DNA of 64,000 bases. It comes from Marispirochaeta sp964554875 (GTDB taxonomy: Bacteria; Spirochaetota; Spirochaetia; JC444; Marispirochaetaceae). The DNA lies in contig CAZKQJ010000026.1 in NCBI GenBank assembly GCA_964554875.1, positions 4,030 to 68,029 of the forward strand, given 5' to 3'. The notes beneath the pieces were generated by a model. It saw nothing but the letters and a program-made list of their open reading frames with translations, ran no database searches and had not been told where the DNA came from. Shown piece by piece: positions 41,462 to 49,898 of this stretch (position 1 is the stretch's first letter; every line of letters begins with the position of its first letter). Position numbers and translations under genes: made by a program.

Positions 41462-43528
41462 TTAAAAGGGCAGCTTTAAACCTTTGGCGGCGTCTTTTAT
41501 GAGATCCTCCGCTTTGTCCTGTGCCTCCGCGGCGGTCCTATCCCGGATCTCCTGCATACGGGCATCCAGGCGCTCCCTCTGGGACCGTGCAATATCCTCA
41601 ATGGAATCCGCCTCCCGGAGATCTCCCGCCAGCTCTCCGCCGTAGCTTCCCATCAGCTCTTCAAGCCCGGCATTCTCCTCCAGGGCGGAGGCCAGCTCCT
41701 CCCGGAGCAGAACTTTGAGACGCTCCCGAAGCTTCGCGGCTTCGGCTTCCAGAAAGTCCCCCACCCGCCGGGCGAGCAGGGCATCCAGATCGCTCCCCAC
41801 GCGGAAGCGGGTAAATCTGCCCTCGTCAGCTTCGAAGGAAACGGTGAACAGCGCGCTGTCCGTACCGGAAAGGACCTCCCGGACAGCGGTCTGCAGCAGG
41901 TTTCCGTCATCCTTAAAAACGGGGTCCATATTCTCCAGCCGGATCTCCGCGGTTCCGGAGCCCTGCATCCCGGGGTCGATGCTGAAGGCGATACTGCCGT
42001 CGGCGGAGCCTTTCAGTTCCTGAAGCCCCATTCCAGACAGGGCACTGGCGATGTCAAAACCGCCGCCTGTTAGACCGCCTTCGAGGACAAGAAACTCCTC
42101 CGCGGCCTCCCGGGTATCAAGGGAGGCTTCGCCGCTGACCCGATGGACCCCCTCCTCGGCCTTCAGGGAGAACCGAACCGGACGCCCGACAAGCTCCTGG
42201 TCGGAGCTTATATCTTGCGCGGAAGCTTCAAGATACTCTCCGGAACCGGAACGTCCGTAGGATATGAACAGCTCCTGAATCATGAAGCGGGGATACCCCC
42301 GGACCGGGAAATTGACAACAGCCCCCTGTCTGCTGAAGTCTTTTTTCTCCTCTGCTTCTTCTGTTTTCATCTGTCTGGAGGCAGCAATGGCTTTCAGGGC
42401 GTAGTCATAGTACTTGCCGATCCGGGCCTTCAGGAGGTTTTCCGCCGCCTGGGAGGCTACCCCGCTGAGCTCTCCTCCGGGGTCGGCTACCACCGACTCC
42501 AGGAGCCGGTAATCCTCCTCCAGGGCATCCCGAACTCCCCTCTGCAGATCGGTCAGGGTCTCCCGGTCCTGCTGAAAATCCCGGTTGGTTCGTCGCACCG
42601 CGGAGGCTGCCTCTTCCACCCGGGGGTAATTTTCCTGAATGATCTTCGCCGCGTCGGCGGCCTCCTGCAGGGTATCGATCTCCTGTATCTTCAGGGCCGC
42701 GATCCTGGAAGCCGCCTCTTTTCCTGCCTCCAGATCATCCTGCAAAGACTCGATTCTCTCCGGCCATCTATCGACAGCCTGACTGTAGCGCTTGTTCACC
42801 TCATCCAGGTAGGCGGGACTCCCCAGCCGGTCGAACTGGGCCTGAAGCAGAGCCTCGGGATCCGTGTCCGCCAGCAGCGCACCGAGGCCGGAGGTGCTGC
42901 TATCCTCGGGAGAAAAACCTTCTTCCACCCTTTCGCTCTCCGGCAGCGCACCGGAGGAATCCCGGGGGGTCCCCAGCTGTATGCCGGAGCAGACCGCCCG
43001 CTCTATGACAACGCGTTTTTTCAGCAGTTCCCAGATGTTCACCCGCAGCTCGGAACTGGAGAGCTCAAAGAGGTTCTCCATGGGCTTCTCCCGGTCAGCC
43101 ACCCTCAGGGAGTCAAAGGAGACGGAACCCCTGAACAGCGAAAGCCGCACACCCTCCGCTTCCGCCCGGGCGCGAAAAACGTTTTCCAGGGCGGCTTCCA
43201 TTCCAGCTTCCACCAGACGGTCCTTGAAGAGAAAATTAAAAATGAGCAGAGAGCCGATAAGAACAGCCAAAATCGCAGCCTTCCATCCGGTAACAAGGCC
43301 CCTGTTTTTCCGGATGGATTTTGCAAGGGCCGCGAGTCGCTTGGCCTCTGCTTTTGAGAGATCCCCGGATACAACATATCTCTCCTGCTCGTCCTTTTTT
43401 GCCACGGAAAGCAGAAAATCCCGCTCCTTTGCCAGGTAGATCCTCCCCAGGATTTTCTTCTCGAAGCGTTTTTTGGGTATGGGTTTCCGAAACATCTTCG
43501 GCAGCTTTGCAGGTTTCGTCGTTGCCAT
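41462..43528 (-). CDS. TIGR03545-family membrane-anchored protein
   Basis: 688 residues. A cytoplasmic N-terminus, one membrane segment (about 95-113) and a long extracytoplasmic part with Glu/Ala-rich coiled-coil stretches (about 230-380) and AsmA-like beta-rich regions. It corresponds to TIGR03545, a family found with TIGR03546, as here, where the two genes meet at position 43528. The AsmA-like character suggests a role in envelope lipid transport, but this is not established. Confidence 0.8.
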   Translation of the reverse strand: MATTKPAKLPKMFRKPIPKKRFEKKILGRIYLAKERDFLLSVAKKDEQERYVVSGDLSKAEAKRLAALAKSIRKNRGLVTGWKAAILAVLIGSLLIFNFLFKDRLVEAGMEAALENVFRARAEAEGVRLSLFRGSVSFDSLRVADREKPMENLFELSSSELRVNIWELLKKRVVIERAVCSGIQLGTPRDSSGALPESERVEEGFSPEDSSTSGLGALLADTDPEALLQAQFDRLGSPAYLDEVNKRYSQAVDRWPERIESLQDDLEAGKEAASRIAALKIQEIDTLQEAADAAKIIQENYPRVEEAASAVRRTNRDFQQDRETLTDLQRGVRDALEEDYRLLESVVADPGGELSGVASQAAENLLKARIGKYYDYALKAIAASRQMKTEEAEEKKDFSRQGAVVNFPVRGYPRFMIQELFISYGRSGSGEYLEASAQDISSDQELVGRPVRFSLKAEEGVHRVSGEASLDTREAAEEFLVLEGGLTGGGFDIASALSGMGLQELKGSADGSIAFSIDPGMQGSGTAEIRLENMDPVFKDDGNLLQTAVREVLSGTDSALFTVSFEADEGRFTRFRVGSDLDALLARRVGDFLEAEAAKLRERLKVLLREELASALEENAGLEELMGSYGGELAGDLREADSIEDIARSQRERLDARMQEIRDRTAAEAQDKAEDLIKDAAKGLKLPF

Positions 43529-44064
43529 CAGCCTATCCCCTTCCAGAATCCGCCTGCCTTGCCGACAGCCCCGCTGATCTTTTTAACCAGGGGATAGCGT
43601 AAAAAGCCCTTAACCAGCCTGTTCTCCGCCAGTTTCGGCCAGAGGTAACTCCGGTAGAGTTTTACCAGCAGTATGAAGAGAAAAAAGAGGGGTATCCAGA
43701 GAATAAGGCCGGCGGCAAGCCCTCCTGTAACCAAAGAGTGGTTATAGTTCGTGTAGGGCACCAGGGGCATGTTTGCCATGGCGGTAAAGAGGGGAAACAG
43801 GGCCTCCCGGTTCAGGATTGCCAGGCCGAGGGTTTCGACAAGGGGGTCAAGCAGAGGGACGACCAGTTTACCCAGCACCATCACCAGCAGCGCCGTCGCC
43901 AGATGGACCTTGAGCAGGAACACCAGGATAAAGAGGGCGAACCAGAGCAGGTTTCCCCCCGGAATCAGGGCCAGCATGAAGCCGAAAGCGGCAGCGGCCC
44001 CGATCTCCCCGGGCCGGGAATTGGCGTTCAGGGCAGCGAGGAATTTGGCAATAAACGAGAGCAT
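43528..44064 (-). CDS. TIGR03546/DUF2062-family membrane protein
   Basis: 178 residues with four to five membrane segments and the DUF2062-like features SRPGEIGAAAAFGFMLALIPGGNLLW and NYNHSLVTGG. It is the usual partner of TIGR03545, whose start overlaps its stop. Function unknown. Confidence 0.8.
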   Translation of the reverse strand: MLSFIAKFLAALNANSRPGEIGAAAAFGFMLALIPGGNLLWFALFILVFLLKVHLATALLVMVLGKLVVPLLDPLVETLGLAILNREALFPLFTAMANMPLVPYTNYNHSLVTGGLAAGLILWIPLFFLFILLVKLYRSYLWPKLAENRLVKGFLRYPLVKKISGAVGKAGGFWKGIG

Positions 44065-44082
44065 AGGACCTCCTTAATCTTC

Positions 44083-44997
44083 CTACCAGCCGTTCAGTAT
44101 CAGAAGTTCCGGACGGTATTCGAAATGTATTGTGTCAAAGTAGAACCATTTGCCTCCCCAGATAAATCCCTGCTCCTCGAAGGCCCGGACAAAGGAGTCC
44201 GGAGGCATGAAGCGTTTTTCGTAGGGAAGAACAAACCAGTCGGGATAATAACGGGCCGCCCAGCGCCAGTAAGCCTGCAGTCCCCGGTAATTCCCGGGAA
44301 GCAGATCCACCGCGGCACCGTAGGCATGAAAGCTCATGGACGCGGTACCTGCTATGATACGCCAGTTGTAGGCATCGAATCCGGCAAGGCCGGCGACAAA
44401 ACGGCGCAGTTCCCCGTCAGTCTTCATGGCCTCCTGGATTGTCTCTTCCACCGCAGCCAGGTCCTCCAGGAGTTCCCGGTGCAGCTCCAGCCTGTGGCCG
44501 AGGAAAAAGGTGGTTTTCATCCGCGCCCAGCTGGTATCGCGGTCGTGTATGCGCCACAGAGCGTTGAAGAATCCGGGATGCCGCCGCGGGGGGTTTTCCT
44601 CCCGGGAGCTGACCCTGGCCCGCAGCATGGCGGCCTCCCGGGGGTCCGGATCCCGTAAGGGGGGCAGGCTTCGTGGATACCGATAGAAGGGATACGGGGA
44701 ATAATCCTGATACTGCATCCTGAGCTCTTCCGGCAGGAGCCGTCCCTCGGCCCAGAAAAACCATCTGCCGTCAATGAGCATGGCCCAGTCCCCCGCCAAA
44801 AGGGCGATACGCTCAACCCTCTCGGGATAGGCCTTGTAAAAGGCTTTCACTACCTCTTCTCCGGAAAAGCTCCGCCGCGGCTCATCTCGGGGCTCACCCT
44901 CGGGACGCACCTCCATGGGAATCTCCGCAAAAAGAGACGGGGTAAAGGAGAGCAGACATAAAAAAACCGCAAGTTTTCCTCTGAAAAATCCTGGCAT
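44083..44997 (-). CDS. M15-family D-Ala-D-Ala carboxypeptidase-like protein
   Basis: 304 residues. Signal peptide (1-24, ending SLFAE), then an M15/VanY-type domain with the zinc motifs SFHAYGAAVDLLP (His and Asp ligands) and DTIHFEYRPE (His ligand). Such enzymes trim peptidoglycan stem peptides. The long region between (about 30-180) is not typical and may be an added domain. ATG at 44997 gives a normal signal peptide. TIGR03546, TIGR03545 and slyX follow in line. Confidence 0.75.
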   Translation of the reverse strand: MPGFFRGKLAVFLCLLSFTPSLFAEIPMEVRPEGEPRDEPRRSFSGEEVVKAFYKAYPERVERIALLAGDWAMLIDGRWFFWAEGRLLPEELRMQYQDYSPYPFYRYPRSLPPLRDPDPREAAMLRARVSSREENPPRRHPGFFNALWRIHDRDTSWARMKTTFFLGHRLELHRELLEDLAAVEETIQEAMKTDGELRRFVAGLAGFDAYNWRIIAGTASMSFHAYGAAVDLLPGNYRGLQAYWRWAARYYPDWFVLPYEKRFMPPDSFVRAFEEQGFIWGGKWFYFDTIHFEYRPELLILNGW

Positions 44998-45096
44998 ATT
45001 CAAAATAAGTGTTCCTGATCTTACCCTTGAAGATATCCCCGATGTTCTGATTGGACAAGGGCAAAACAGAGGCCGCTACCGTTTCCTTCATGAGTA

Positions 45097-45105
45097 TGCT
45101 ACAGT
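45097..45105 (+). promoter_or_regulatory. Extended -10 promoter of marC
   Basis: TGCTACAGT (TGn plus TACAGT at 45100-45105) with the ATG at 45112 only six bases after it. No clear -35 box or Shine-Dalgarno sequence is present. CTACAGTAGAC here is shared with the slyD promoter. Confidence 0.5.
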
Positions 45106-45111
45106 AGACCC

Positions 45112-45711
45112 ATGTTTATTATATCCAATGCGATAACCCTGCTGCTGGTCATGGACCCCTTCGGGAACATACCGGCCTTCCTGGCCCTCCTGTCCAACAT
45201 GGATCCCGGACGCCGGCGGCGGATCATTCTGCGGGAACTGATCATTGCCTTCGGAATACTGCTAATCTTCCTGCTTTTCGGCGGCTACATCCTCAAGGGA
45301 ATGCATATATCCGAACCAGCCCTCTCCATAGCGGGAGGCATTATCCTTTTTCTGATTGCCCTGAAAATGATCTTCCCCGAGACCGTCCGAGGCCAGGGAA
45401 TAGTCGGCGATGAGGAGCCGCTAATCGTACCGCTGGCCGTTCCTCTCATTGCAGGCCCGTCCACCATAGTAATGCTGACCCTGATGGCCACCCGGCACCC
45501 GGACCGCATGACGGAGACCTTCCTGGCCCTTCTTATAGCCTGGCTTTCCACGGTGATTATCCTGCTTTTATCCGACCTGCTCAGGGCCCTGATGGGAACC
45601 CGGATACTGAAGGCCATCGAAAGGCTGATGGGGATGATCCTGACCACCGTTGCAGTGCAGATGCTCTTAAGCGGTATTGCCGAATACCTCTCCAGCCTGG
45701 GTATGATATAG
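45112..45711 (+). CDS. MarC/UPF0056-family membrane protein
   Basis: 199 residues with six membrane segments and the family motifs MDPFGNIPAFLALL and PLAVPLIAGPSTIVMLTL. The family was once linked to multiple antibiotic resistance; some members have been described as amino-acid transporters, so the substrate is uncertain. Ends 34 bases before the aldo/keto reductase gene. Confidence 0.88.
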   Translation: MFIISNAITLLLVMDPFGNIPAFLALLSNMDPGRRRRIILRELIIAFGILLIFLLFGGYILKGMHISEPALSIAGGIILFLIALKMIFPETVRGQGIVGDEEPLIVPLAVPLIAGPSTIVMLTLMATRHPDRMTETFLALLIAWLSTVIILLLSDLLRALMGTRILKAIERLMGMILTTVAVQMLLSGIAEYLSSLGMI

Positions 45712-45745
45712 TTTATGGCATAAGAAAAAACCTGAGGAGTAAAAG

Positions 45746-46732
45746 ATGAACAGAAGAAGACTTGGTAAAACCGGTTTCAACATTACAGAAGTTTCCCTGG
45801 GAACCTGGCAGGTGGGGGGAAAATGGGGCAGCGCTTTTGACGATGCCAACGCCGAGAAGATAATCAATTCCGCCATCGACGGGGGTGTAAATTTTATCGA
45901 CACCGCGGATGTCTATTCCGACGGGGAGAGCGAAAAGGCCGTGGGCCGGGTTGTCAGATCCAGAAGCGAACGGATCTACGTGGCAACAAAATGCGGCCGG
46001 CAGATAAGGCCCCACCTGCCAGAGGGCTATACCCCGGAGGCGCTCCGTTCCTACGTCGAGGGAAGTCTGAAACGGACCGGTCTGGACCGGCTCGATCTGA
46101 TTCAGCTTCACTGCCCCCCCACGGAAGTTTATCACCGCCCGGAAATTTTCGGTCTCTTTGAAGACCTCAAACGGGAAGGAAAAATCGCTCACATGGGAGT
46201 GTCGGTAGAGAAAATCGAGGAGGCGGTAAAGGCCTCGGAATACGACAATGTAAGCAGCGTGCAGATTATTTTCAATATGTTTCGCCAGCGTCCCGCGGAA
46301 GACTTTTTCCCCCTGGCCAAAAAACGGGACATCGGTATCATCGTGCGGGTTCCCCTGGCCTCCGGCCTGTTGAGCGGCAAGTTCAGCGCGGACACGAGCT
46401 TTGCGGCCCAGGATCACCGGAATTTCAACCGGGACGGTTCGGCCTTCGACAAGGGAGAGACCTTTTCCGGTGTCCCCTACGAAACGGGCTTACAGGCAGT
46501 TGAGGAGCTGAAGGAGCTTTTTTCCGGCGATACCCCCCTGGCGTCCATCGCCCTGCGCTGGATTCTCATGCACACTGAGGTTTCCACGGTAATTCCGGGA
46601 GCTTCCCGGCCGGAACAGGTTGTCTCCAATGCCAAATCCGCGGACCTTCCTCCGCTGACGCAGGAACAGATGGAGAAGGTGCGCGATATTTATGACCGTC
46701 GCATAAAACCCCTGGTCCATCGGAACTGGTAG
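45746..46732 (+). CDS. Aldo/keto reductase
   Basis: 328 residues with the TIM-barrel AKR features: NFIDTADVYSDGESEKAVG (catalytic Asp and Tyr), a Lys in VATKCG, His in IQLHCPP, and the C-terminal NADPH-binding VIPGASRPEQV. It would reduce aldehydes or ketones; the substrate is not evident. GAGGAG precedes the ATG. Confidence 0.92.
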   Translation: MNRRRLGKTGFNITEVSLGTWQVGGKWGSAFDDANAEKIINSAIDGGVNFIDTADVYSDGESEKAVGRVVRSRSERIYVATKCGRQIRPHLPEGYTPEALRSYVEGSLKRTGLDRLDLIQLHCPPTEVYHRPEIFGLFEDLKREGKIAHMGVSVEKIEEAVKASEYDNVSSVQIIFNMFRQRPAEDFFPLAKKRDIGIIVRVPLASGLLSGKFSADTSFAAQDHRNFNRDGSAFDKGETFSGVPYETGLQAVEELKELFSGDTPLASIALRWILMHTEVSTVIPGASRPEQVVSNAKSADLPPLTQEQMEKVRDIYDRRIKPLVHRNW

Positions 46733-46738
46733 CCATAT

Positions 46739-46767
46739 TTGACACTGATGTAAAAGAGGGCTACCAT
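46739..46767 (+). promoter_or_regulatory. Candidate promoter of the CBS-ACT gene
   Basis: TTGACA (46739-46744), 17 bases, TACCAT (46762-46767). CATAAT at 46765-46770 is a stronger box but at 20 bases spacing. A small GGGC-TTA-GCCC hairpin and five T follow at 46775-46792. AGGAGG precedes the ATG at 46817. Confidence 0.45.
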
Positions 46768-46816
46768 AATTGTGGGCTTAGCCCCGATTTTTGTCTTTGT
46801 TCATTAGGAGGTTGTC

Positions 46817-47461
46817 ATGACTGTGGAAAAACGAATGACCCGGAATCCCATAACCATATTGCCGAACGATTCAGTCGCCAAAGCCCGTAAAATAATGCAG
46901 CGGGAACAAATTCATCGACTTCCCGTTGTGGACAAGCATGGCAAGTTGAAGGGCATTGTAACGGAAAAGGACCTGCTGAAAGCATCGCCCTCCACCGCTA
47001 CCGCCCTGGATGTGTATGAAATATCCGAACTCCTTTCGGAACTCGAGGTCGAATCGGTCATGACCGTCGACCCCATCACCATCGATGTGGAAACCACCAT
47101 CGAGGACGCAGCCCGCATAATGGCTGAAAACAACATCGGCGGCCTCCCGATCATGAAAGAAGGACACCTTGCGGGGATCATCACTGAGTCCGACCTCTTC
47201 AAGCTCTTTGTGGAGCTCTTCGGAGCACGGCGCTCAGGGATCCGGGCAACCATCCTTATCCCGGAAAAACGGGGGGAACTTGCGGACATAGCCGTCGCAA
47301 TACGCGACAAGGGGGGGAACATCATCTCCATCGGGACCTTCCTGGGAGAAGACATGACCAACGCCCTGCTGACCCTGAAAGTCGAAGATCTGAGCAGGGA
47401 GGACCTTATATCCTGCCTGTCTCCCTATGTCGAAGAGATACGGGACGTGCGGGAAGTCTGA
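46817..47461 (+). CDS. CBS-pair and ACT-domain protein (AcuB-like)
   Basis: 214 residues: two CBS domains (about 5-60 and 78-135, each with the MTRNPITI/MTVDPITI opening) followed by an ACT-like domain (about 140-205). CBS pairs bind adenosine nucleotides and ACT domains bind amino acids, so it is likely a small-molecule sensor. The same order is found in AcuB of Bacillus. Its target is not adjacent. Confidence 0.85.
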   Translation: MTVEKRMTRNPITILPNDSVAKARKIMQREQIHRLPVVDKHGKLKGIVTEKDLLKASPSTATALDVYEISELLSELEVESVMTVDPITIDVETTIEDAARIMAENNIGGLPIMKEGHLAGIITESDLFKLFVELFGARRSGIRATILIPEKRGELADIAVAIRDKGGNIISIGTFLGEDMTNALLTLKVEDLSREDLISCLSPYVEEIRDVREV

Positions 47462-47471
47462 GTCCTGAACC

Positions 47472-47500
47472 TTGAGGGGCGCCGTTTTTGCGGCTATATT
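47472..47500 (+). promoter_or_regulatory. Promoter of the HDOD-GAF gene pair
   Basis: TTGAGG (47472-47477), 17 bases, TATATT (47495-47500), with the ATG at 47529. Confidence 0.5.
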
Positions 47501-47528
47501 ATAGGAATACTTTCCCATCGGCGGCTGT

Positions 47529-48740
47529 ATGGAAACGATTCGTGTAGGTGATTTACAGAACGGAATGGTCCTTGCAGAGGATGTGCATGACATGTACGGT
47601 CGACGCCTGCTCAGCGCCGGCTGTGTAATCAATGAAAAGACCCTCGAGATCCTGAAAACCTGGGGGATTTCCGACGTACCGGTAACGATTGAATCGAAGA
47701 TGGCCCTGGGAATACAAGCCGGGGAGAGTGCCGACGCGCCCGTTCCCCGGGAGAGCCTGGAGCTCTTCTCCACGGTGGACCGGGAGGATCCCCTGATTCG
47801 CGAGATATGGCGGCAGAGCATCAGGATCCGGTCACAACGCTCCTACGACAGATTCCTGAAGAATACCAGGGAGCTTGCCCCGCCTCAGAGAAACAGTCTG
47901 CCGGCCAATCCTGCCGCCATAATAGAGATGGGTCAGTTCACGGCCCTTCCGGAGGTTTACAATCACATCCTGTCGGTCATCAATGATGAACGCAGTTCAG
48001 CCATCGACATATCCGATGCCGTCACCAAGGACCCGAGCTTTACTTCGCGGCTGCTTAACCTGGCAAACAGCTCCTTTTACGCCTTGAAAAACAGCGTGGA
48101 CACCGTCAGCAAAGCAGTTTCCATTATCGGAACCCGGCAGCTTGGGACCCTGGCGCTGGGAATCAGCATAAGCAGGAGCTTTTTTAAAAGCGGAGAAAAC
48201 GACGCATCCCTTACGGAGTTCTGGCGCCACAGCATCGCCACCGCCATCGCGGCCAGGACCCTGGCAATCTTTCTGAAAGAAAAAAACACGGAGCGCTATT
48301 TTATCGGCGGTCTGCTTCACGATATCGGAAAACTTCTTCTGTATACCCGGCTTCATGATGCTGTCTATTACATCGATACGGTCTGCCGCAGCCATTTAAT
48401 AAGCCAGTTCACTGCTGAAAAGAGCATCCTCGGTTTTTCCCATGCCGATATAGGCCGTGAACTCTGCCGGAAACTCAATATGCCGGAAAACCTTCTGGCC
48501 ATGATAACCGACCACCACAGCGTGGCGGAAAGCCTGCGGCCCTTTGAAGCCTCGATCATCCACTTCGCTGATATCATCGTTAACGGGATAAAAAAGGGTT
48601 CCAGCGGGGAACTCTTTGTTCCTCCCCTTCAGGAGGCTGCCCGGGAATACCTGAGCCTCAAACCTGCCGCCATTGACGCCGTTGTCCGTCAGGTGGAAAC
48701 CCATTCCGAGGAAATAACGGAGATCATGCTCCATGACTGA
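47529..48740 (+). CDS. HDOD domain signalling protein
   Basis: 403 residues. An N-terminal DUF3391-like region of the kind found in HD-GYP proteins (GDLQNGMVLAEDVHDMYGRRLLSAG) is followed by an HDOD domain (about 130-340) with LLHDIGKLLLY and DHHSVAE. It lacks GYP, so c-di-GMP hydrolysis is not expected. Its stop overlaps the next gene by eight bases, suggesting a functional pair with the GAF protein. Confidence 0.85.
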   Translation: METIRVGDLQNGMVLAEDVHDMYGRRLLSAGCVINEKTLEILKTWGISDVPVTIESKMALGIQAGESADAPVPRESLELFSTVDREDPLIREIWRQSIRIRSQRSYDRFLKNTRELAPPQRNSLPANPAAIIEMGQFTALPEVYNHILSVINDERSSAIDISDAVTKDPSFTSRLLNLANSSFYALKNSVDTVSKAVSIIGTRQLGTLALGISISRSFFKSGENDASLTEFWRHSIATAIAARTLAIFLKEKNTERYFIGGLLHDIGKLLLYTRLHDAVYYIDTVCRSHLISQFTAEKSILGFSHADIGRELCRKLNMPENLLAMITDHHSVAESLRPFEASIIHFADIIVNGIKKGSSGELFVPPLQEAAREYLSLKPAAIDAVVRQVETHSEEITEIMLHD

Positions 48741-49860
48741 TCCCAAAGACCTTGATCTTGAGAACCAGGACCTGACGGACGCAATCGTTTCCGCCTACGA
48801 GAGCATCGAATCTGCCATTGAACTGACCGATTTCCTCGATACCCTTACCAGCGCCTCTCCCCTGGAGCGTATACTCGAGTTGACGGGAGAACGGCTGAAT
48901 ACCATCCTTCCCTTCGACGTGTCCGCCTTTTACCTGGTGAACGAGGATACCGGAGAACTGGAACTTCATTCCTGCCGTCCCGCAACCGAAGCTGAGCATA
49001 TCAAAACCCTGATTGCCGACGAGATGGAGAAGGGTAATATTCACATCGCCCTGAGAGACCAGCGTCCCATGCTGCGCCACATGGACGCTGAGAACAGAAA
49101 CAGGCTGCTGCTCCATTCCATAAGCACCACCCGCCGCTGCAGGGGACTCTTCGCCGGGGTATTCAGCCACGGACGGGGACACGGGGACCGCCTGACCCTT
49201 CTGCTCTTTACCCTGATACTTTCCCATTGTGCCAACGCCCTGGAAAGCGCTTCCCTCTACGAGATGGTACATCGCTCCAACCTGGCGCTTACAGGATCGG
49301 TAGAAAAGAACCGCATTCTGTTCAACAAACTCAGCATGGGTATCGACGAAATTCTGCGGCTGGTACGCTACATGCTCAAATCTGACCCTTCCGTATCCCC
49401 GGAGGAGAAGGCAAACCGCCTTACGGTGCTGCGGGCAGCCTACCGCTTCTTTACCCAGACTGGAATCCCGGAAGAGAGGAGCCTGCGGGAGGTTCTCAAC
49501 ACCGTGGTGCGCCACTATTCGGCAACCTTCGCCCTGGAGGAAAAATCCCCGAAACTGACTGTGACCGGATCAACCCTGAAAATCAGCCTGCTCCAGGGGG
49601 TACTCATTTCCCTCAGCCTCTACGAGATACTGGCCACAGTGTTTCACCGGCGCCCGAAAGAGGAGTGGGAAATTCTGGAAGCGAGCGCATCCCTGGACAG
49701 GGTGGGACTGCTGATCAGTGTGTCCCCCACCGGGGCTCTTGGGAATACGGAGAAACAGGAACTCTCCATGCTTCGCTTTCTTGTGACCGAAGAACTGGGG
49801 GGAACGATGAAGGTGGACAGCTCCGGCGGCGTCCTGCGCCTGCACATTCCTCTCAGATAA
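48733..49860 (+). CDS. GAF-domain protein with degenerate kinase-like C-terminus
   Basis: 375 residues. A GAF domain (about 35-180: RILELTGERLNTILPFDVSAFYLV) and a coiled segment are followed by a region spaced like a HATPase (about 265-375), ending GGTMKVDSSGGVLRLHIPL as many kinases do. There is no HisKA histidine, no N-box Asn and no DxGxG, so it should not phosphorylate. It may be a regulatory partner of the HDOD protein or of the MASE3 kinase on either side. Confidence 0.65.
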   Translation: MTDPKDLDLENQDLTDAIVSAYESIESAIELTDFLDTLTSASPLERILELTGERLNTILPFDVSAFYLVNEDTGELELHSCRPATEAEHIKTLIADEMEKGNIHIALRDQRPMLRHMDAENRNRLLLHSISTTRRCRGLFAGVFSHGRGHGDRLTLLLFTLILSHCANALESASLYEMVHRSNLALTGSVEKNRILFNKLSMGIDEILRLVRYMLKSDPSVSPEEKANRLTVLRAAYRFFTQTGIPEERSLREVLNTVVRHYSATFALEEKSPKLTVTGSTLKISLLQGVLISLSLYEILATVFHRRPKEEWEILEASASLDRVGLLISVSPTGALGNTEKQELSMLRFLVTEELGGTMKVDSSGGVLRLHIPLR

Positions 49861-49863
49861 TAC

Positions 49864-49892
49864 TTGCGGATATCACCGGCGTCCCTTATGAT
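49864..49892 (+). promoter_or_regulatory. Promoter of the MASE3 histidine kinase
   Basis: TTGCGG (49864-49869), 17 bases, TATGAT (49887-49892). The ATG at 49899 begins six bases after the -10 box and there is no Shine-Dalgarno sequence. Confidence 0.5.
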
Positions 49893-49898
49893 CACACT

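Noticed and set aside
42143..43357. 404-codon plus-strand frame opposite the TIGR03545 gene
   Set aside because: Antisense shadow; the minus-strand protein has a defined family.
46775..46792. Terminator or attenuator before the CBS-ACT gene
   Set aside because: The stem is only four pairs and the T-run is interrupted; kept as a note on the promoter only.
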